The notes below the pieces were generated by a model. The model did not search any database. It was not told the origin of the DNA and saw nothing but the letters and a program-made list of their open reading frames with translations. Positions 26,146 to 39,022 of a DNA stretch of 64,000 bases are shown here, piece after piece. Position numbers and translations under genes: made by a program. Position 1 is the first letter of the stretch, and every line of letters starts with the position of its first letter. This DNA comes from Dermatophagoides farinae (lineage: Eukaryota; Arthropoda; Arachnida; Sarcoptiformes; Pyroglyphidae): contig NC_134678.1 of assembly GCF_024713945.1 (NCBI RefSeq), forward strand, positions 5,022,001-5,086,000. The letters run 5' to 3'.

Positions 26146-26153
26146 TATTTAAA
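26146..26153 (+). promoter_or_regulatory. TATA box of the acid phosphatase gene
   Basis: TATTTAAA has its first T 32 bases before the A of TCAGA (A at 26178), an arthropod-type initiator. The spacing is canonical for a focused promoter. Transcription from 26178 would give a 52-base leader before ATG 26230. Confidence 0.5.
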
Positions 26154-26175
26154 TGCCAGTAAAAAAAACCATAAT

Positions 26176-26180
26176 TCAGA
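26176..26180 (+). promoter_or_regulatory. Initiator-like element (TCAGA)
   Basis: Matches the arthropod TCAKT/TCAG-type initiator in four of five positions, and lies at the proper distance from the TATA box. Confidence 0.4.
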
Positions 26181-26229
26181 TCATTTGTCCAAATTGTATA
26201 TCGTCTTCACTATCATCAATAAAGAAAAA

Positions 26230-27420
26230 ATGTTAAAATTATTTTTTACATCATTTTTTTTATCATTCCCGTTAATAATTGTCGATTGTTCATTAGTTTT
26301 AAATTCCGTTTCTATCATTCTTCGACATGGTGATCGTAATCCATTATATATCTATCCAAATGATCCGTACGATGAAACTTATTGGAAACAACAAGGTGGT
26401 GTAGGTACTATGACCGAACAAGGTAAAAATCGGATAAAAATTGCCGCAAAATTTTATCGTCAACATTATGAAATGTTATTGCAAGAAAGCGATGGAACCA
26501 ATTATCAAGTTATAACATCAACAGTTGATCGTGCCATCGAAACGGCCAATATATTTATGAAAGAAATCAATAAAAATGCAACATTTCAACGTAATAATAA
26601 CATGTTATTTATGTATGCGAAATGTGATAAAGCTACAAAACTTCGAGATGATCGATTGAATGAAATAGCAACAGAATTATTGCCAAATAATACTTTTATT
26701 GATTTTCTTCGCAACAAAACTGGTGATGAATTTACTGATGAAGATACGGTAAAAAAAATACGACTATTGTTTGATTTAGCAGATACGTTAAAAATTGAAC
26801 GAGATCAGTTAAAATTGAACGTATCCGATTGGATTACTGATAAAGAAACTGTTAAAACTATGTCCGAAACGGAGCGAAAAATTTTCGCAAAAATGTCAAA
26901 TACTCCAGAAATTCAACGTTTACGTGTTGGACTTTTATTGAAAGATATTCGTGATCAAATGGCAAAGAATTCAAGTCAACGATTCTATCTATATTCAACA
27001 CATGATTTTAATCAAGCTGTATTGTTACAAGCATTGGATATGTATGATCGATTGGACAAAATTAATCAAATGCCACCAACATACGTTAGCAGTGTTGTAT
27101 TTGAAGTTTTTCACAATGAAACCAATGAACAAGAGAAATGGATCCGTTTTATTTATCGACAATTCTTGGATGTTAATGGTACAATAATGAATTTAGATGA
27201 AAAAATTCTACCTGAAAAATGTCAAAATGAATTTGAATTTCATGATGGAACAGTTTTAAATACGGGAAAATTCTGCAGTTGGCAACAATTCACAGATGAA
27301 TTATTGAAAAATTTAATACCAGACAATTGGGATAAAGAATGCCAAAATAGTTCGTTTGCCAACAAACCAATGTGGATAACATTGATGATATTCATTACCA
27401 TATTGATAAGCAATTTTTGA
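26230..27420 (+). CDS. Secreted histidine acid phosphatase (lysosomal/prostatic type)
   Basis: This enzyme family hydrolyses phosphate monoesters at acid pH through a phospho-histidine intermediate, in lysosomes or outside the cell. The single exon codes for 396 residues, the usual length. The frame is open back to a TTG at 26185, but the first ATG is 26230, which gives a proper signal peptide (residues 1 to about 20, mostly L, F, I). The catalytic motif R-H-G-D-R-N-P is at 32-38 (nucleophile H33), and the second motif T-H-D at 257-259 supplies the other catalytic histidine and the acid D259. Four C-terminal cysteines lie in the pattern of the family's disulfides, including F-C-S-W-Q-Q-F. Eight N-glycosylation sequons support secretion or lysosomal targeting. 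Residues 381-396 are a hydrophobic tail ending at the stop, which suggests a membrane anchor or a GPI signal. No intron is needed. Mites carry many such genes; which family member this is cannot be told. Confidence 0.93.
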   Translation: MLKLFFTSFFLSFPLIIVDCSLVLNSVSIILRHGDRNPLYIYPNDPYDETYWKQQGGVGTMTEQGKNRIKIAAKFYRQHYEMLLQESDGTNYQVITSTVDRAIETANIFMKEINKNATFQRNNNMLFMYAKCDKATKLRDDRLNEIATELLPNNTFIDFLRNKTGDEFTDEDTVKKIRLLFDLADTLKIERDQLKLNVSDWITDKETVKTMSETERKIFAKMSNTPEIQRLRVGLLLKDIRDQMAKNSSQRFYLYSTHDFNQAVLLQALDMYDRLDKINQMPPTYVSSVVFEVFHNETNEQEKWIRFIYRQFLDVNGTIMNLDEKILPEKCQNEFEFHDGTVLNTGKFCSWQQFTDELLKNLIPDNWDKECQNSSFANKPMWITLMIFITILISNF

Positions 27421-27504
27421 ATATTTTGAATTTTTTTTTTCATTAGCATCATTTTATTGTTATTTATATTTTCGATTATTTTTAATGATTAATAATCATG
27501 AAAA

Positions 27505-27522
27505 TTCATTCATTCATTCATT
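27505..27522. repeat. (ATTC)n tetranucleotide repeat
   Basis: Four ATTC units shortly after the acid phosphatase stop codon, within its likely 3' untranslated region. Confidence 0.85.
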
Positions 27523-27697
27523 TTTGAATAATTATTATGAAACAATGAGAAAGCGCGGCTCCTATTTTAATCTGAAAAGAATCGAGAAAATTAAAAAAAA
27601 AAAATTTTGTTTTGTTTTGTTCATTTTGATACGAACCTTGGATGAAGATTTCGAATAGGCCATCAAATCGTGATGACAGATTTTTTTTATCTTCTTA

Positions 27698-27711
27698 AAT
27701 AAATAAATAAA
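27698..27711 (+). terminator. Overlapping polyadenylation signals (AATAAA x3)
   Basis: Three overlapping AATAAA hexamers about 280 bases after the acid phosphatase stop, the first canonical signals on the + strand downstream of it. Confidence 0.45.
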
Positions 27712-29211
27712 ATGTTGATGGATTATATTTTTGTTTGTTTGTGTGTGTGCGTTGTAAACGTGTAGTATTATATACGTATGATTTATTCAGAAAAAAAAAA
27801 TTTCATCCAATAATCATTTGGGCGAACATTATCTTTGGGAAACGATAAAAAAAAATTGAATATCGAAACGGTTTCATCCAAATGAAATCAATGATAATTT
27901 CCATTCAACGACGACTACGACGATGACGAAAAACAAAAACAAAAGCAGTTCTTTTATCGATCAGACAATTTAATTTTAGTCGAGTTTTTTTTTAAAAAAA
28001 AACGATGAATTAGTTAAAACTAAATTTAGTTTAAATTTTTTTGTTTAATTGAAAAAAAACGTATGTTACATGTGTCATGAAATGAAATAAATAAGTGCAT
28101 TTATGTGTATGTGTGTGTGTGTGTGTTCACCAATAATTATTATTGGACCGTAGTAGTATCATCATCAATATCGTTTGGGAGATATCAGATCGGAAAAAAA
28201 TCTTGATATATGTGCTATGTATGTATTATTATTACTACGATACATTTATGTTGAATGGTTTGACTATTAAAATCATTCAATTCTAATTAGATTGATGTTT
28301 TCTAATTCAATATTAGGATAATGTCGAGCAAAATACAGCAACAAGGAAAATGACAAAACATTGAAAAAAGATTGATGTAATTAAGATAAGTGGTTTGATA
28401 AGATGAAATGATGATCAGATGATTGATATTTTGATTTTCGATGATGATTTGAAAAATAAAAATTTTTTTTTTTAAGAGTTTTCAATATTTTTACGAAAAA
28501 AACTTTGAAAATTTTCTATTTCTAATAAATGAAAATTCTTTAGAGAAAATGAAAAATTTAATCCTCGCAAATCGGCACATTGGTGTGAAAACAACAGTAT
28601 GGATAATAATTTTACCATCAATTTATTCGTGTGTGTGTGTATGTGTCTATTCTTGATTTGGATATGCCCTGAAAGCGTTGCGATGATAGTCGCGATTTTA
28701 GTGTAATAAAATTAATTGAATTGAAATTTTTTTTCATTTGAATCAAATCACTGTTTATAACTCGATCATTCTAATTCAATTTACCTTGTTGTTTGGATCA
28801 AACAAGTATAACAAGCTCTGTAAGCATTTTTCAAACAAATGACATTAATTAAAACAATAATTGATTTATTATTATTATTCAAAATTCCAATCGCAACCAT
28901 CATCACCACTATCATCCACGATTATCGTCACACCATAAACACCAATAATAATAAATTAATCACAATGACCGTCGATTATATTGAACGACAAATTCTTCGT
29001 GATTAACATGGGAAGAAATTTTAAAATTTTTTTTTGCAAAAAAAAAATGTGTGTGTATATATAGACCGTTTTGGCGACAAAACAAAAAATTTTCATTAAT
29101 TGGATTTTCAATTCAACATTCAGTTCGTTTTACTAGTTTGGAAACGAGAAAAAAAAATTGAAACTAAACTGAAGAAACATCATGATGATGATCGTGTCCA
29201 AACAACAATCC

Positions 29212-29242
<31 letters not shown>

Positions 29243-31172
29243 ATCGTATTTTGTGCCAATTTTTAATTTAATTTAATTTTCTTGGATCGAAGATGAAGAA
29301 GAAGAAGAAGGGAAAAATGCTTAAAAGATTTTGTTTGGATATGACCTAAATAAAACGAAAAACGTTGATCTAGAAACAAAAAAAAAATTTTGTTTGCTAA
29401 CTAAAAATTGTTGAGTTGGTTCGATTGGATTCGTTACGATTCGTTTATTTCCTCCTTCTGCTTCATTCTGTTTATTTGTTACAATTTCATTTGGAATTGG
29501 AAATGGAGAAAAAAAACTCGTGCGAATCGCATTGAATCAAATCAAATTGAACAAATTAAACAGTGAATGATAAAAACTGGATGATAAAATGGTAAAAAAA
29601 AAATGAAATTGTAAAATAATAAAAAAAATAATGACATAATGAAAATGGAAAATGAAAAAAAAAATTATCAACATCCAGGTGGACGACATAAACCTGTGAC
29701 TAACCAAATAGAGGACACACATACATACACCGAAAACGATATCTTTATATCTAATTTACAATTTTATGTACAAAATTTTAATTAATTAGAGCATCTGCGT
29801 TGTTTAGTTATGTTTTTCACGTATTAATGTCCTTGTGTTTTGTGTGCATGGTGGAAGTTGGACATATAATAAATTGAACAGAAAAAAAACGGGGCCATCA
29901 AATAAACTTTGGATCCATACAGGTAATATAATCAGCAGCAGTTATAATGCTCATTCAACATTAAATAATGTTATTAAAACAGACATGACATAACCAGAAC
30001 TGATGATGATGAACAACAACAACAACAAAAAAAAATGAATACGAAATCGAAACTAAATTCAATTTTTTCAATTATACAAATGAATATGATCGAAAAAAAA
30101 TTGTTCATTTGTACGTGATTACCATTGTATCATTTGGAATGAACGAATGACTTGAAAAACATCTGTGTTCTGTTTGTTTTATTTTTTTCATTTTTTTTCG
30201 TTTCCATTTGTGAATTAATTCATTTTCATTCGGAAAATGAAAATAAATATAAAAATCAATTTTTTTCTATGAAAAGCTGAATTATGGATACACATGAAAA
30301 AATTTTAGGAAAAAAATGATTTCCGGAATTAAAATTCCGTTCATTGAGGTGTGGTTTGAGACAGACAAACAAAAATGCCTACACCCAATATCGTATTCCG
30401 GTTAAGTTTATCATTGTCATTTTTATCATATTTAAGGGGTAATAAAACAAAATTAACTACAACTGCTGTTGTGTTTTTTTTTGGGCAATTTTAGTTCAGA
30501 AAAAAAGGAAATTGATAATAGGAGGATTTCAACAAAAAAAACAACAACTAGAAAAAAACACGAACATCTTTGACATTACAAGGTTTAAACAGATTTTTCT
30601 CTTTTTTTCTAATTTGTTATTATGCCTCTCTTCTCAGATATATCAATACTAATATAACGACACAGGAATACGACATGAAACGGGAGGGAATTAGCCTAAA
30701 ATAAATTCAAACAATGATAACAAAATGAACCTCTGAATTTTTTTTTGGGGGGGGGGAAGAACATTGTGAAAAAAATTAGTTAAAATTAGTTAGTAAAACA
30801 TCATCATAATCATCATATGATTAGTGATTCATCAATCAATTTTACATTTCAAATTATTATTGTTGTACATTTTTTTATTCTATTTTATTTTGTGATGTGA
30901 TTAACAGCAGCAGCAACAACAACAAAACTAACATACATATGACAGCATTAATTCAGTCGAAACAAAATTTTATTTTTCTACATATAATTATGGTCATGAA
31001 AAATGGCAATAATAGTGACATTTTTGATAGTATTAGATCAGTTGATGATTATAGTTGGTAATTAGCTACCAAACAATAATGATAACAAGAATAAAAAGGA
31101 TGTTTCTCAAAAAAAGGGATAAATTGTAAAAGAATGAAAAATTGGAAAACTAAATGAATGTGGAACAAACAC

Positions 31173-31195
31173 CATCATCATCATCATCATCATCA
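31173..31195. repeat. (ATC)n trinucleotide array
   Basis: About seven to eight CAT/ATC units in a row. Confidence 0.9.
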
Positions 31196-34100
31196 ACGTG
31201 TAAATTATATGGCCTATCTTTAGGCCGTTTATCAACAGCAAGAATTTTTGACGAAAGAAAAAGCAAAAAAATAACCACATAAAAAGAGATTATTCCTTAT
31301 GATTAAAAGTGATAATTTTTTTTTTTGAATAATCTCACCAGCATACACTGAATGGATATTTTTTTTGATGAAAGAATTTTTTTTCGATATCGTTTAGACA
31401 TTAAACGACCAAAAAAAAAAAAAAAATAATAAAATAAAAACTTGAACTTGTTGCTCCTGTATTTCAATTTTTATTATCATCATCATCATTATTATTATTC
31501 ACCTTGTTTTCATTTGAAAACAAAATGTCTTTCACACACACATACACACAAACTCTGATACGATTGTTTCAAAATAACGACAAAATTCATCCATTTAATG
31601 AACATCGGATGATGATGATGATGTGACATTGAAACAAAACGAAGAAGAAAAAAATATACTATGATACTATGAAACTTGTCATTTTAAATAGGAAAGAGTA
31701 GTGGGAGAGAAAGAGATCGAAGAATATTATCAATGTATAAAATTTGATTGATTTTTGATTGAAAACACACATTAACCTAATGTAAATTTATTATTATTAT
31801 TATTATTCATTGGATTTGATGATCTACTCTTCAATGTAAAAATAGAGAGAGAGAGAGAATGAAAAATGCATACAATTAATACTGACACCTTGATTTTGTC
31901 TTTAGGCTGCAATAATTTTTTGTTTCTTTGATTTTTCTACTCTTCTTTAAGACTGAACAGAAAGAAATAATCATTGGTCATTCAAATTTCATTTATTATA
32001 ATTCTGGTTTGTCGTTATAATTTTTTTTTGTTTTTTGTTTCTTTCATTCAATTTTCTCAATGCTCATTTTAGATTGGATTGATCGAAATAGCCCGTTTCG
32101 TTTTTCGTCTATTTTATTATGATGATCATTATCGAAACGATCAGATGACGGATTCAAGGACGAGATTACTACATGGACATACATAGAGAGTGAGAGAGAG
32201 AGGAAGATTTTGGCTTAACACTAACACATATACACATTGCACAACGACGTGACAACATAACCAACGAAATAAAAAAATAAATTAAAGAAAAAAAAATTTA
32301 GATGGTCATCATGATCGAGTGGAAATCGTTACAGGAAAATAAAAAGAAATGAAAATGACAAGAAATAAAGCGCTTTATATTTACCTGGCTTGAATCGATC
32401 TTTCATTGATATTAGTATATATCATATCAAGAAAAAAAGATCAAGTCCGTCTTAACGCAAAACCAAAACTTAACGATATGTATTTCATTTCTTTCACCAC
32501 ACACTTTCAATCCAATGTGGTTAAATCGACAAAAGCCTGAAAAAAACTACTACCACCAATTTGTTGCTCATCATTACCATCATGATCATCATCATTTTAA
32601 TCATCAACAGATGACAGTCACCATTTTCATCACCATTACGAATGAATGAATCAGATTGTAAGTGAAAAAGAAAAAAAAATCAGATCGGATTTTAAACGAT
32701 TAATATTAAAATTATTCGAAAGCAAAAAAAAAAGAAAAATTCAAAAATGATATTTTTAATGAAAATTTTTTCGAAAAACAAAAAAAAATGTATTTTTAAA
32801 TTATCGTCAATCGTATTACCATAAAGTCTCGGTTTTTTTTAACAAAAAACACTTTTTTGTATAAGTCGCACGATATAAACGAGAATTTAGGGTAATAAAA
32901 TTTAAAAATAAGTTCCATCCATTGATGACATAGTTAAGATTTTAAATCATTAGATAGATAGATAAATGTGTTTCAGGTGGAAAATAAGAAAAAAGGTGAC
33001 ATAATTATATTGTGATTAAATAAAGATGAAAGATTGTTGTAGATTGATGCTTATGTATTCACATAATGATGATGGTGGTGGACAGATCATCTATTTAGTG
33101 GCTCTATTTTTATATCACTTAAATGTAACGTTTTTGTTTTGTTTTGTTTTTTTTTTGGCGATTAAAATAATCAAGAAAATCATCTACTTTTTCGTTGTTG
33201 TTGTTTTTTCAAAAAAAAAGTGAAAAATTCATGTACATCCTGATTTGTCATTACATTATTCTCTGTTTTAGAATGCTACTGAATAATGATGATGATGATG
33301 GCGATAATAGGATGCCCAAATTTCCATCATTTTCAAGAAAAAGATAACCAGAAAAAAAACTTTCGAGTGTTAAGATAAAAACAACGATTAGTAACAATTT
33401 TTTTTTATTTATCTATTTAACTGAAAATGTGTAACACAATTAATTGTAACAATGGCTCATGATGATGATGATGATTCGAGTAGTCCTATCATTATAAGAT
33501 TATGGACCATTATGATTATGAATTTTCAGCAGAAATAAATAAACATCCAAAAAGACAAAAAAAAACCAAATTACCTGAATGTTGATACAGTATTATGGAT
33601 GAATGAGAAATTTTATAAAAAAAAATTAGAGTTAAGGAAATGTCATTGTTAATGATAATTGATTATCAAAATGACAGATGGACAATTTAAAAAAAAGCGA
33701 AAAAAATGACCATCTAATGGACAACAGAGTAGCAGATACTAATTTTTACAGTATTAATAGAATTAAGCAGTATATATGAATCCAATGAAAGGCCAATGAT
33801 AGTAAATTTTTCACTACATAGGAACAAAAAAAAGTTCGTTGAATAATGAAAATCCATAAAGAATTGAATGACGGAAAAAAATTGGTCATCAAATAGAACA
33901 AACGAATTTTTTTTATTTTGTTTCAATTCGTTGTTGTTTTATTATAATATATAGCGATAATGACCCAAATGATTATTACGATGAGATGATAATCGTGTGA
34001 ATGAATGGCATCTGGAACCCGCACACACACACTCACACACACACATACAAACACAAGGACTCGTATACGTGTGTGGATCTGGGAATCAGATTATAATTAC

Positions 34101-36306
34101 ATTGTGATTTTACGTGGCCATTTTAGGACCAAAGACAAAAAAAAATGTTTACGCACCATACATAATCAAGTTTGGTACGTTTCATTTTTGGTTCACATTC
34201 AATAATCATTATTATTATTATCATCATCTCATTCAAGTCTCATCATCATCTTCATCATTTGAATCCATTCAAATTATTCACATCATATACCAAAAAATAA
34301 AACAAAAAAATCACGCAAATGTTCATTCATAAGAATCATTCACCTGTTTAGTCGAATTGGCCCATAGAAAGTGATTTTCAATGTGTATGTAATTCCCAGT
34401 GGAAGAGATTTTATTCCAACGGTCAGTGAAAAAAAAATAAATTGATGATAAAATTATCACCGCATCTAATCTGATCGCTTCATTGACCATCAAAAAAAAA
34501 TAAATAAATAAATTATGGACGCCAAAAGAAGGCTGAATAGAGGAAAAGGGGCAAAAAAAATTCGTCGTTTTTTTGTCGTTCCAAAATGTTCGTTATTTTT
34601 TTTTCTTTTTCATTTCTATTCCTGAAACATCAAGATATTCAAGTTTCAGAAAATCAAACCGATCAAATAAAGAGAAAAAGAGAGACACGTTAATCCACGA
34701 CATATTCCGATTCGATTCAGTGATCATCATCATCATCATCATCATCACCATTGTTTTATTTTACATATTACATACATACATGTGCACGTGCAAATACTTG
34801 TGCCAAATGAAATTTACAAAATCAAAAAAAAATTGAATCAAGGCTAATTAGTAAATAATGATTATCATTATGATGGCGATGATCATTTTAGGAGGGGGCT
34901 TTGAAAAAAGAATGGAAAATTATACAAAAATACCATGGTGTGTGTGTGTTGAACCTGAATCGAATCATGAATTCACAATGATCACGAAGAACCTCTCTCT
35001 CAATCCACCATTCCACTGCTACAACAACACATTCATTTATTGATTCAATCACATCCAGTAAATATTAGATGTGTATATACACACTATTAATTTGATTTGA
35101 TTTCACCTGTGCGTGAATAGCAACAGCAAAAAAAAAGAAAAAGAAAATAAAAAATACACTTTATAATGATTAAACTCGTGCACACGATGATCATAATAAT
35201 AGAGATAATTTTTTTTGTTTTGTTTCTATTCATCACCTAAAACATTCAGTACATACATATAATATGTATTGTATATGCAGCAATTAAAAAAAAAAATATC
35301 TGGACCTACCGACCGACAAGAAAACGAAAGCAAAAAAAAAATTCCCAAGAGAAATTATTGGTAACATTGAAACAACATTTTTTCCATGTTGATCATCAAA
35401 ATTGCATTTCCTTTTGTTTGATTGTTTGTTGTTTACAAACATCATATACACAGACAGGTGATGATGATGATTTCAATCAAAATAAAATTAAATATATAAA
35501 TTGGATTGTTTTCCTTGTGTTCTGAAAGAAAAGAAATCTAGAAAAAAAATCAACAACCCTACTGCTAACAAGCGAATCAGTCAGTATGCTTTGTTTCATG
35601 TTTTTTAGTTTAAATTAAAGATCAATTTATCAATGTCCAATTTTGTGTATGTAAAAATAGAAAAAAATAAATAAAACAAGAAGCGAGAAAACAACAAATC
35701 ACACATTTATTTATTGGAATATACAAAAAAATTCAAATGAATATGAATAATAATAATAATGAAAAATTTGATTATATTCATCATCATCATTATTATTATG
35801 ATGATGATGATAATCATAATCATCGTAAAGAATAATGGTCACTGTCGTTATCATCATCATCATTATTATTATTGTTGTTGTTGGATTGAAATCAAGGTTA
35901 TGCACATGTACAAATACATTGAAACTATTGTTCTTTTTTTTCGTGAAAAAATAAATATATAACAACATCACCTGATGATCATTTTGGAACATGTTGGATC
36001 GCGCACACACACACACACACAAAAGACATGAATTTATAAAGAACAATTGTCTTTCTAGTTAACCATTTTTTAATTGTTTATATATTGAATAAGTGAAATA
36101 ACAAAAAAAAAAGTTTTGTTCTATTTCCGAATGGTGATAGAATTTATGAGAACATGAAAAAAGTATATGGATATATGCGAAAAAAAATTGATAAAAAGAA
36201 TCAATCAATCGAATATAATCATTTTTTGGTGTACTAAATAATTATTCACAAACAAGTTGGCCATTTTTTTTGTTGTTGGCTGTCGATGGATGCTGTGGAT
36301 TCAATC

Positions 36307-36331
36307 GATGATGATGATTTTCATCATCATC
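36307..36331. repeat. GAT/ATC inverted repeat (hairpin)
   Basis: GATGATGATGA is followed after three T by its exact reverse complement. Opposed arrays of the same trinucleotide class make an 11-bp stem with a 3-base loop. Confidence 0.9.
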
Positions 36332-37782
36332 ATCATGTACAATGATTAATTGATTGTTTTCAATGATTCAACCTTCGACGTATTGGAAAATTTGCACCAA
36401 ACTTTTTTTTCCTATATACATTAGTAGTAGAAAGTTAAATTGCGACCATTTTGATTTTGATTTTGCGAATGGCGAATGTTTGATAGAGAAAAGAAAAAAA
36501 AATTCAAAGAAAATTAATGAAAGAAATGATTGAAAGAAACAATGTATCATATTTTGATTACAGACAAATTCAACTATAGTGTAAGTAAATAATTATCCAT
36601 CAATCCATAATTAAGACATTTGATTAGACAACATTGTTGTTGATGCAAACACACACATACACACAGTATTTGAACAAACTGAAATTAAAAATACAAGTCC
36701 GAATGCAAATACCAGAACCCAGAACAAATAAACAAAAAAATTTCGATCACACAATAATTTCAACATTATTTCCTTTATTTGATTGATTTGATTATAAAAA
36801 CTAATCAACAACAACAACCAAAAAAAAAATCAATAATTGATAATCATCTTATGAATGTAATGGTAATTGCATGTGATGGTGAAATATGTCCTAGATAATA
36901 TTTAATATTAATAATTTTCAAAAATTAAAAAAAAATCTAATCATGGGTCAAGGTAGATCAGATTCAAATTTTTCGTTTGTTGTTGTTGTGTCTGTTATAT
37001 ATTTCATCAACGGCAATCAAATGGCAAAAGATCATTGTTAAAGAGGAAAAAAAATTGAAATCCTGGTAAATATTGATTGTGAATAAATCTTTTGCATATA
37101 ACAATAATTATATAACATTGACATTGATTAACAATTGCTGTTGCTGTTGTTGTTGTTCACCAACAAACAATGGAGAAAAGGTGAAAAAAATTTAAACACC
37201 AATTGGATTTACACAGTACTAATAATTATCCAACATGGGATAAGCAGCAGATAAAAAAATGTTATCCTATGTGGGATGCATATGATATGATCAACACACA
37301 CAATATGCATCTAATATGATCATAAGAAAGAATTTCAGAATGTAGCACCCGTTCTAAAAAATTTTTATTACACAGAGAAAATTAGAAAAAGGTTCGCACC
37401 CATTCTATATGTGTGTTTGTAATCTAAATTTTGTTCAATAATAATAATATAACTTATCTAATTTATTAACATCCAACAAACAAATTCTACAAACAAAGTA
37501 GTAGGTGTGGCAAAAATAGTTATGGGTGTGTAGTGTTTTCTATCCATCAATAATGATTATCGTTTTTTTTCTTGATGATTATGATGACGATGATAATGAC
37601 AATTATATATCATGAAAACATTGCATCCATTGACAATAAAACAAAAACGATTTTTTTTCTTGTTTCAGTAATATCTTGTATGAAATTATATTAACATTGA
37701 CAAATAAGAATAACAAAAAAAAAGAATAGACAATAGAAATCGAAATCATTTCATTTTAAAGAAATTGTCATCATCATCATCG

Positions 37783-37783
<1 letters not shown>

Positions 37784-37819
<36 letters not shown>
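37784..37819. repeat. (TG)18 microsatellite
   Basis: An uninterrupted TG run of 36 bases directly after an ATC array (about 37767-37781). Confidence 0.95.
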
Positions 37820-37820
<1 letters not shown>

Positions 37821-38159
37821 CAACAATAATAAGGGAAAGTAAAATAGAAACAACATCAGTGTGTATGATTAGCTGTTGATGATGATGACAATTTTTGGAC
37901 AATTAACAAATCAAAAAAAAAACTACTGGCATTTGGGCCTATTACAACTACTTGATATACCTTGAATCAAAATGATGGTGTTGAAATCATCATCATCATC
38001 ATCATAATCATCGTTTTCTGTTGATGATGATGATGATCATAATCAAGCCAACATGAAATGAAAAAACAAAAATTAATATGAATTGGTTTGGCCATCATCA
38101 TCTAAAAATGAAAAATAAATAAATAACGGCACAATTTTTCTTTTCATTTATCTTTGTTT

Positions 38160-38195
38160 TACACACACACACACACATGTGTGTGTGTGTGTGTA
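38160..38195. repeat. Perfect 36-bp palindrome, (AC)n meeting (TG)n
   Basis: An AC run of 17 bases (38161-38177) passes directly into a TG run of 17 bases (38178-38194), with one more complementary base on each side. There is no spacer, so the two halves are exact reverse complements. Confidence 0.95.
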
Positions 38196-38606
38196 TTGTG
38201 ATCGCCATTGCCAACAATAATAAAAAAAAAATTCGGTAACGGCAATTAAAAGAAAAAATCACATCTAATTTGAATGTTATTCGATGCCAAAAAAAACGAG
38301 CGTTTCTCACGTTATCCTAATATGAATATTGAAAAATTGAGAAATCATCACATCAACTGATTATTTTATTATTATTGTTGATTTGATCACATTTAGATGA
38401 TTTTCATTCATTTTTTCCCTAATTCAATTTTGTCAACGATATTGACAGGAAAATTATAGCAAATTGTAATGAGATAAATTTAAAATAAAATTTTTTGAAA
38501 AAAAAATTGAAATCAAATCAAAATTTTTCCCTGATTACATAATTGTTTATAGTATTTAAATCGGATTAATAGGATTGTTTCAATAGATAATGGATGGATC
38601 AATCAT

Positions 38607-38625
38607 TCGATCGATCGATCGATCG
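38607..38625. repeat. (TCGA)n self-complementary repeat
   Basis: Four TCGA units plus TCG. Every unit is its own reverse complement, and the tract contains five CpGs in AT-rich surroundings. An ATC array follows at once. Confidence 0.9.
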
Positions 38626-38701
38626 GTTCATCATCATCATCATCATCAGCTTGTTAAATCTTGAAGACAATTCTTATTCAATAATAAGAAAACTTTCAAT
38701 C

Positions 38702-38720
38702 AAAAAAAAAAAAAAAAAAA
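38702..38720. repeat. A19 homopolymer followed by T-run
   Basis: Nineteen A, then C and eight T: an A-run facing a T-run, able to form a small hairpin. Confidence 0.85.
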
Positions 38721-39000
38721 CTTTTTTTTCGTTTGATGAAATGATGGGGACATCAAGATTCAAAGATAGTTTCAAGGTTTGGAAAAAATAAATTTGATGA
38801 CGACGACGATGACGACTATGATGATGATGATGATGAATACAATAAGCAAATTAACAACAATGACGTTTGTCGAGCATTTAAGTATGAAAAATATAAAAAA
38901 AATGAAAATGAAAATAAGAGCAATCAAAGCTTAATCATACACATCGCTCATCATCATTATTATTATCATCATCATTGTTTCATCACACCATTGTGGTTAT

Positions 39001-39022
39001 GATGATGATGATGATGATGATG
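39001..39022. repeat. (GAT)7 trinucleotide array
   Basis: Seven GAT units followed by GTT units. The neighbouring 38950-38975 carries ATC/ATT units of opposite orientation. Confidence 0.9.

Noticed and set aside
26185-26229. Upstream extension of the acid phosphatase from a TTG codon
   Set aside because: The first codon is TTG, not ATG. The ATG at 26230 gives a signal peptide, and the TATA/initiator pair predicts a transcript start at about 26178.
35711-36046. 111-codon minus-strand frame
   Set aside because: Mostly His, Asp, Ile, Met and Tyr runs from ATC/GAT arrays and a Cys-Val run from a CA array.
37380-37405. GGTTCGCACCC resembling a tRNA B box
   Set aside because: No A box or foldable cloverleaf lies at the right distance upstream. 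I found no tRNA gene anywhere in the window by eye.
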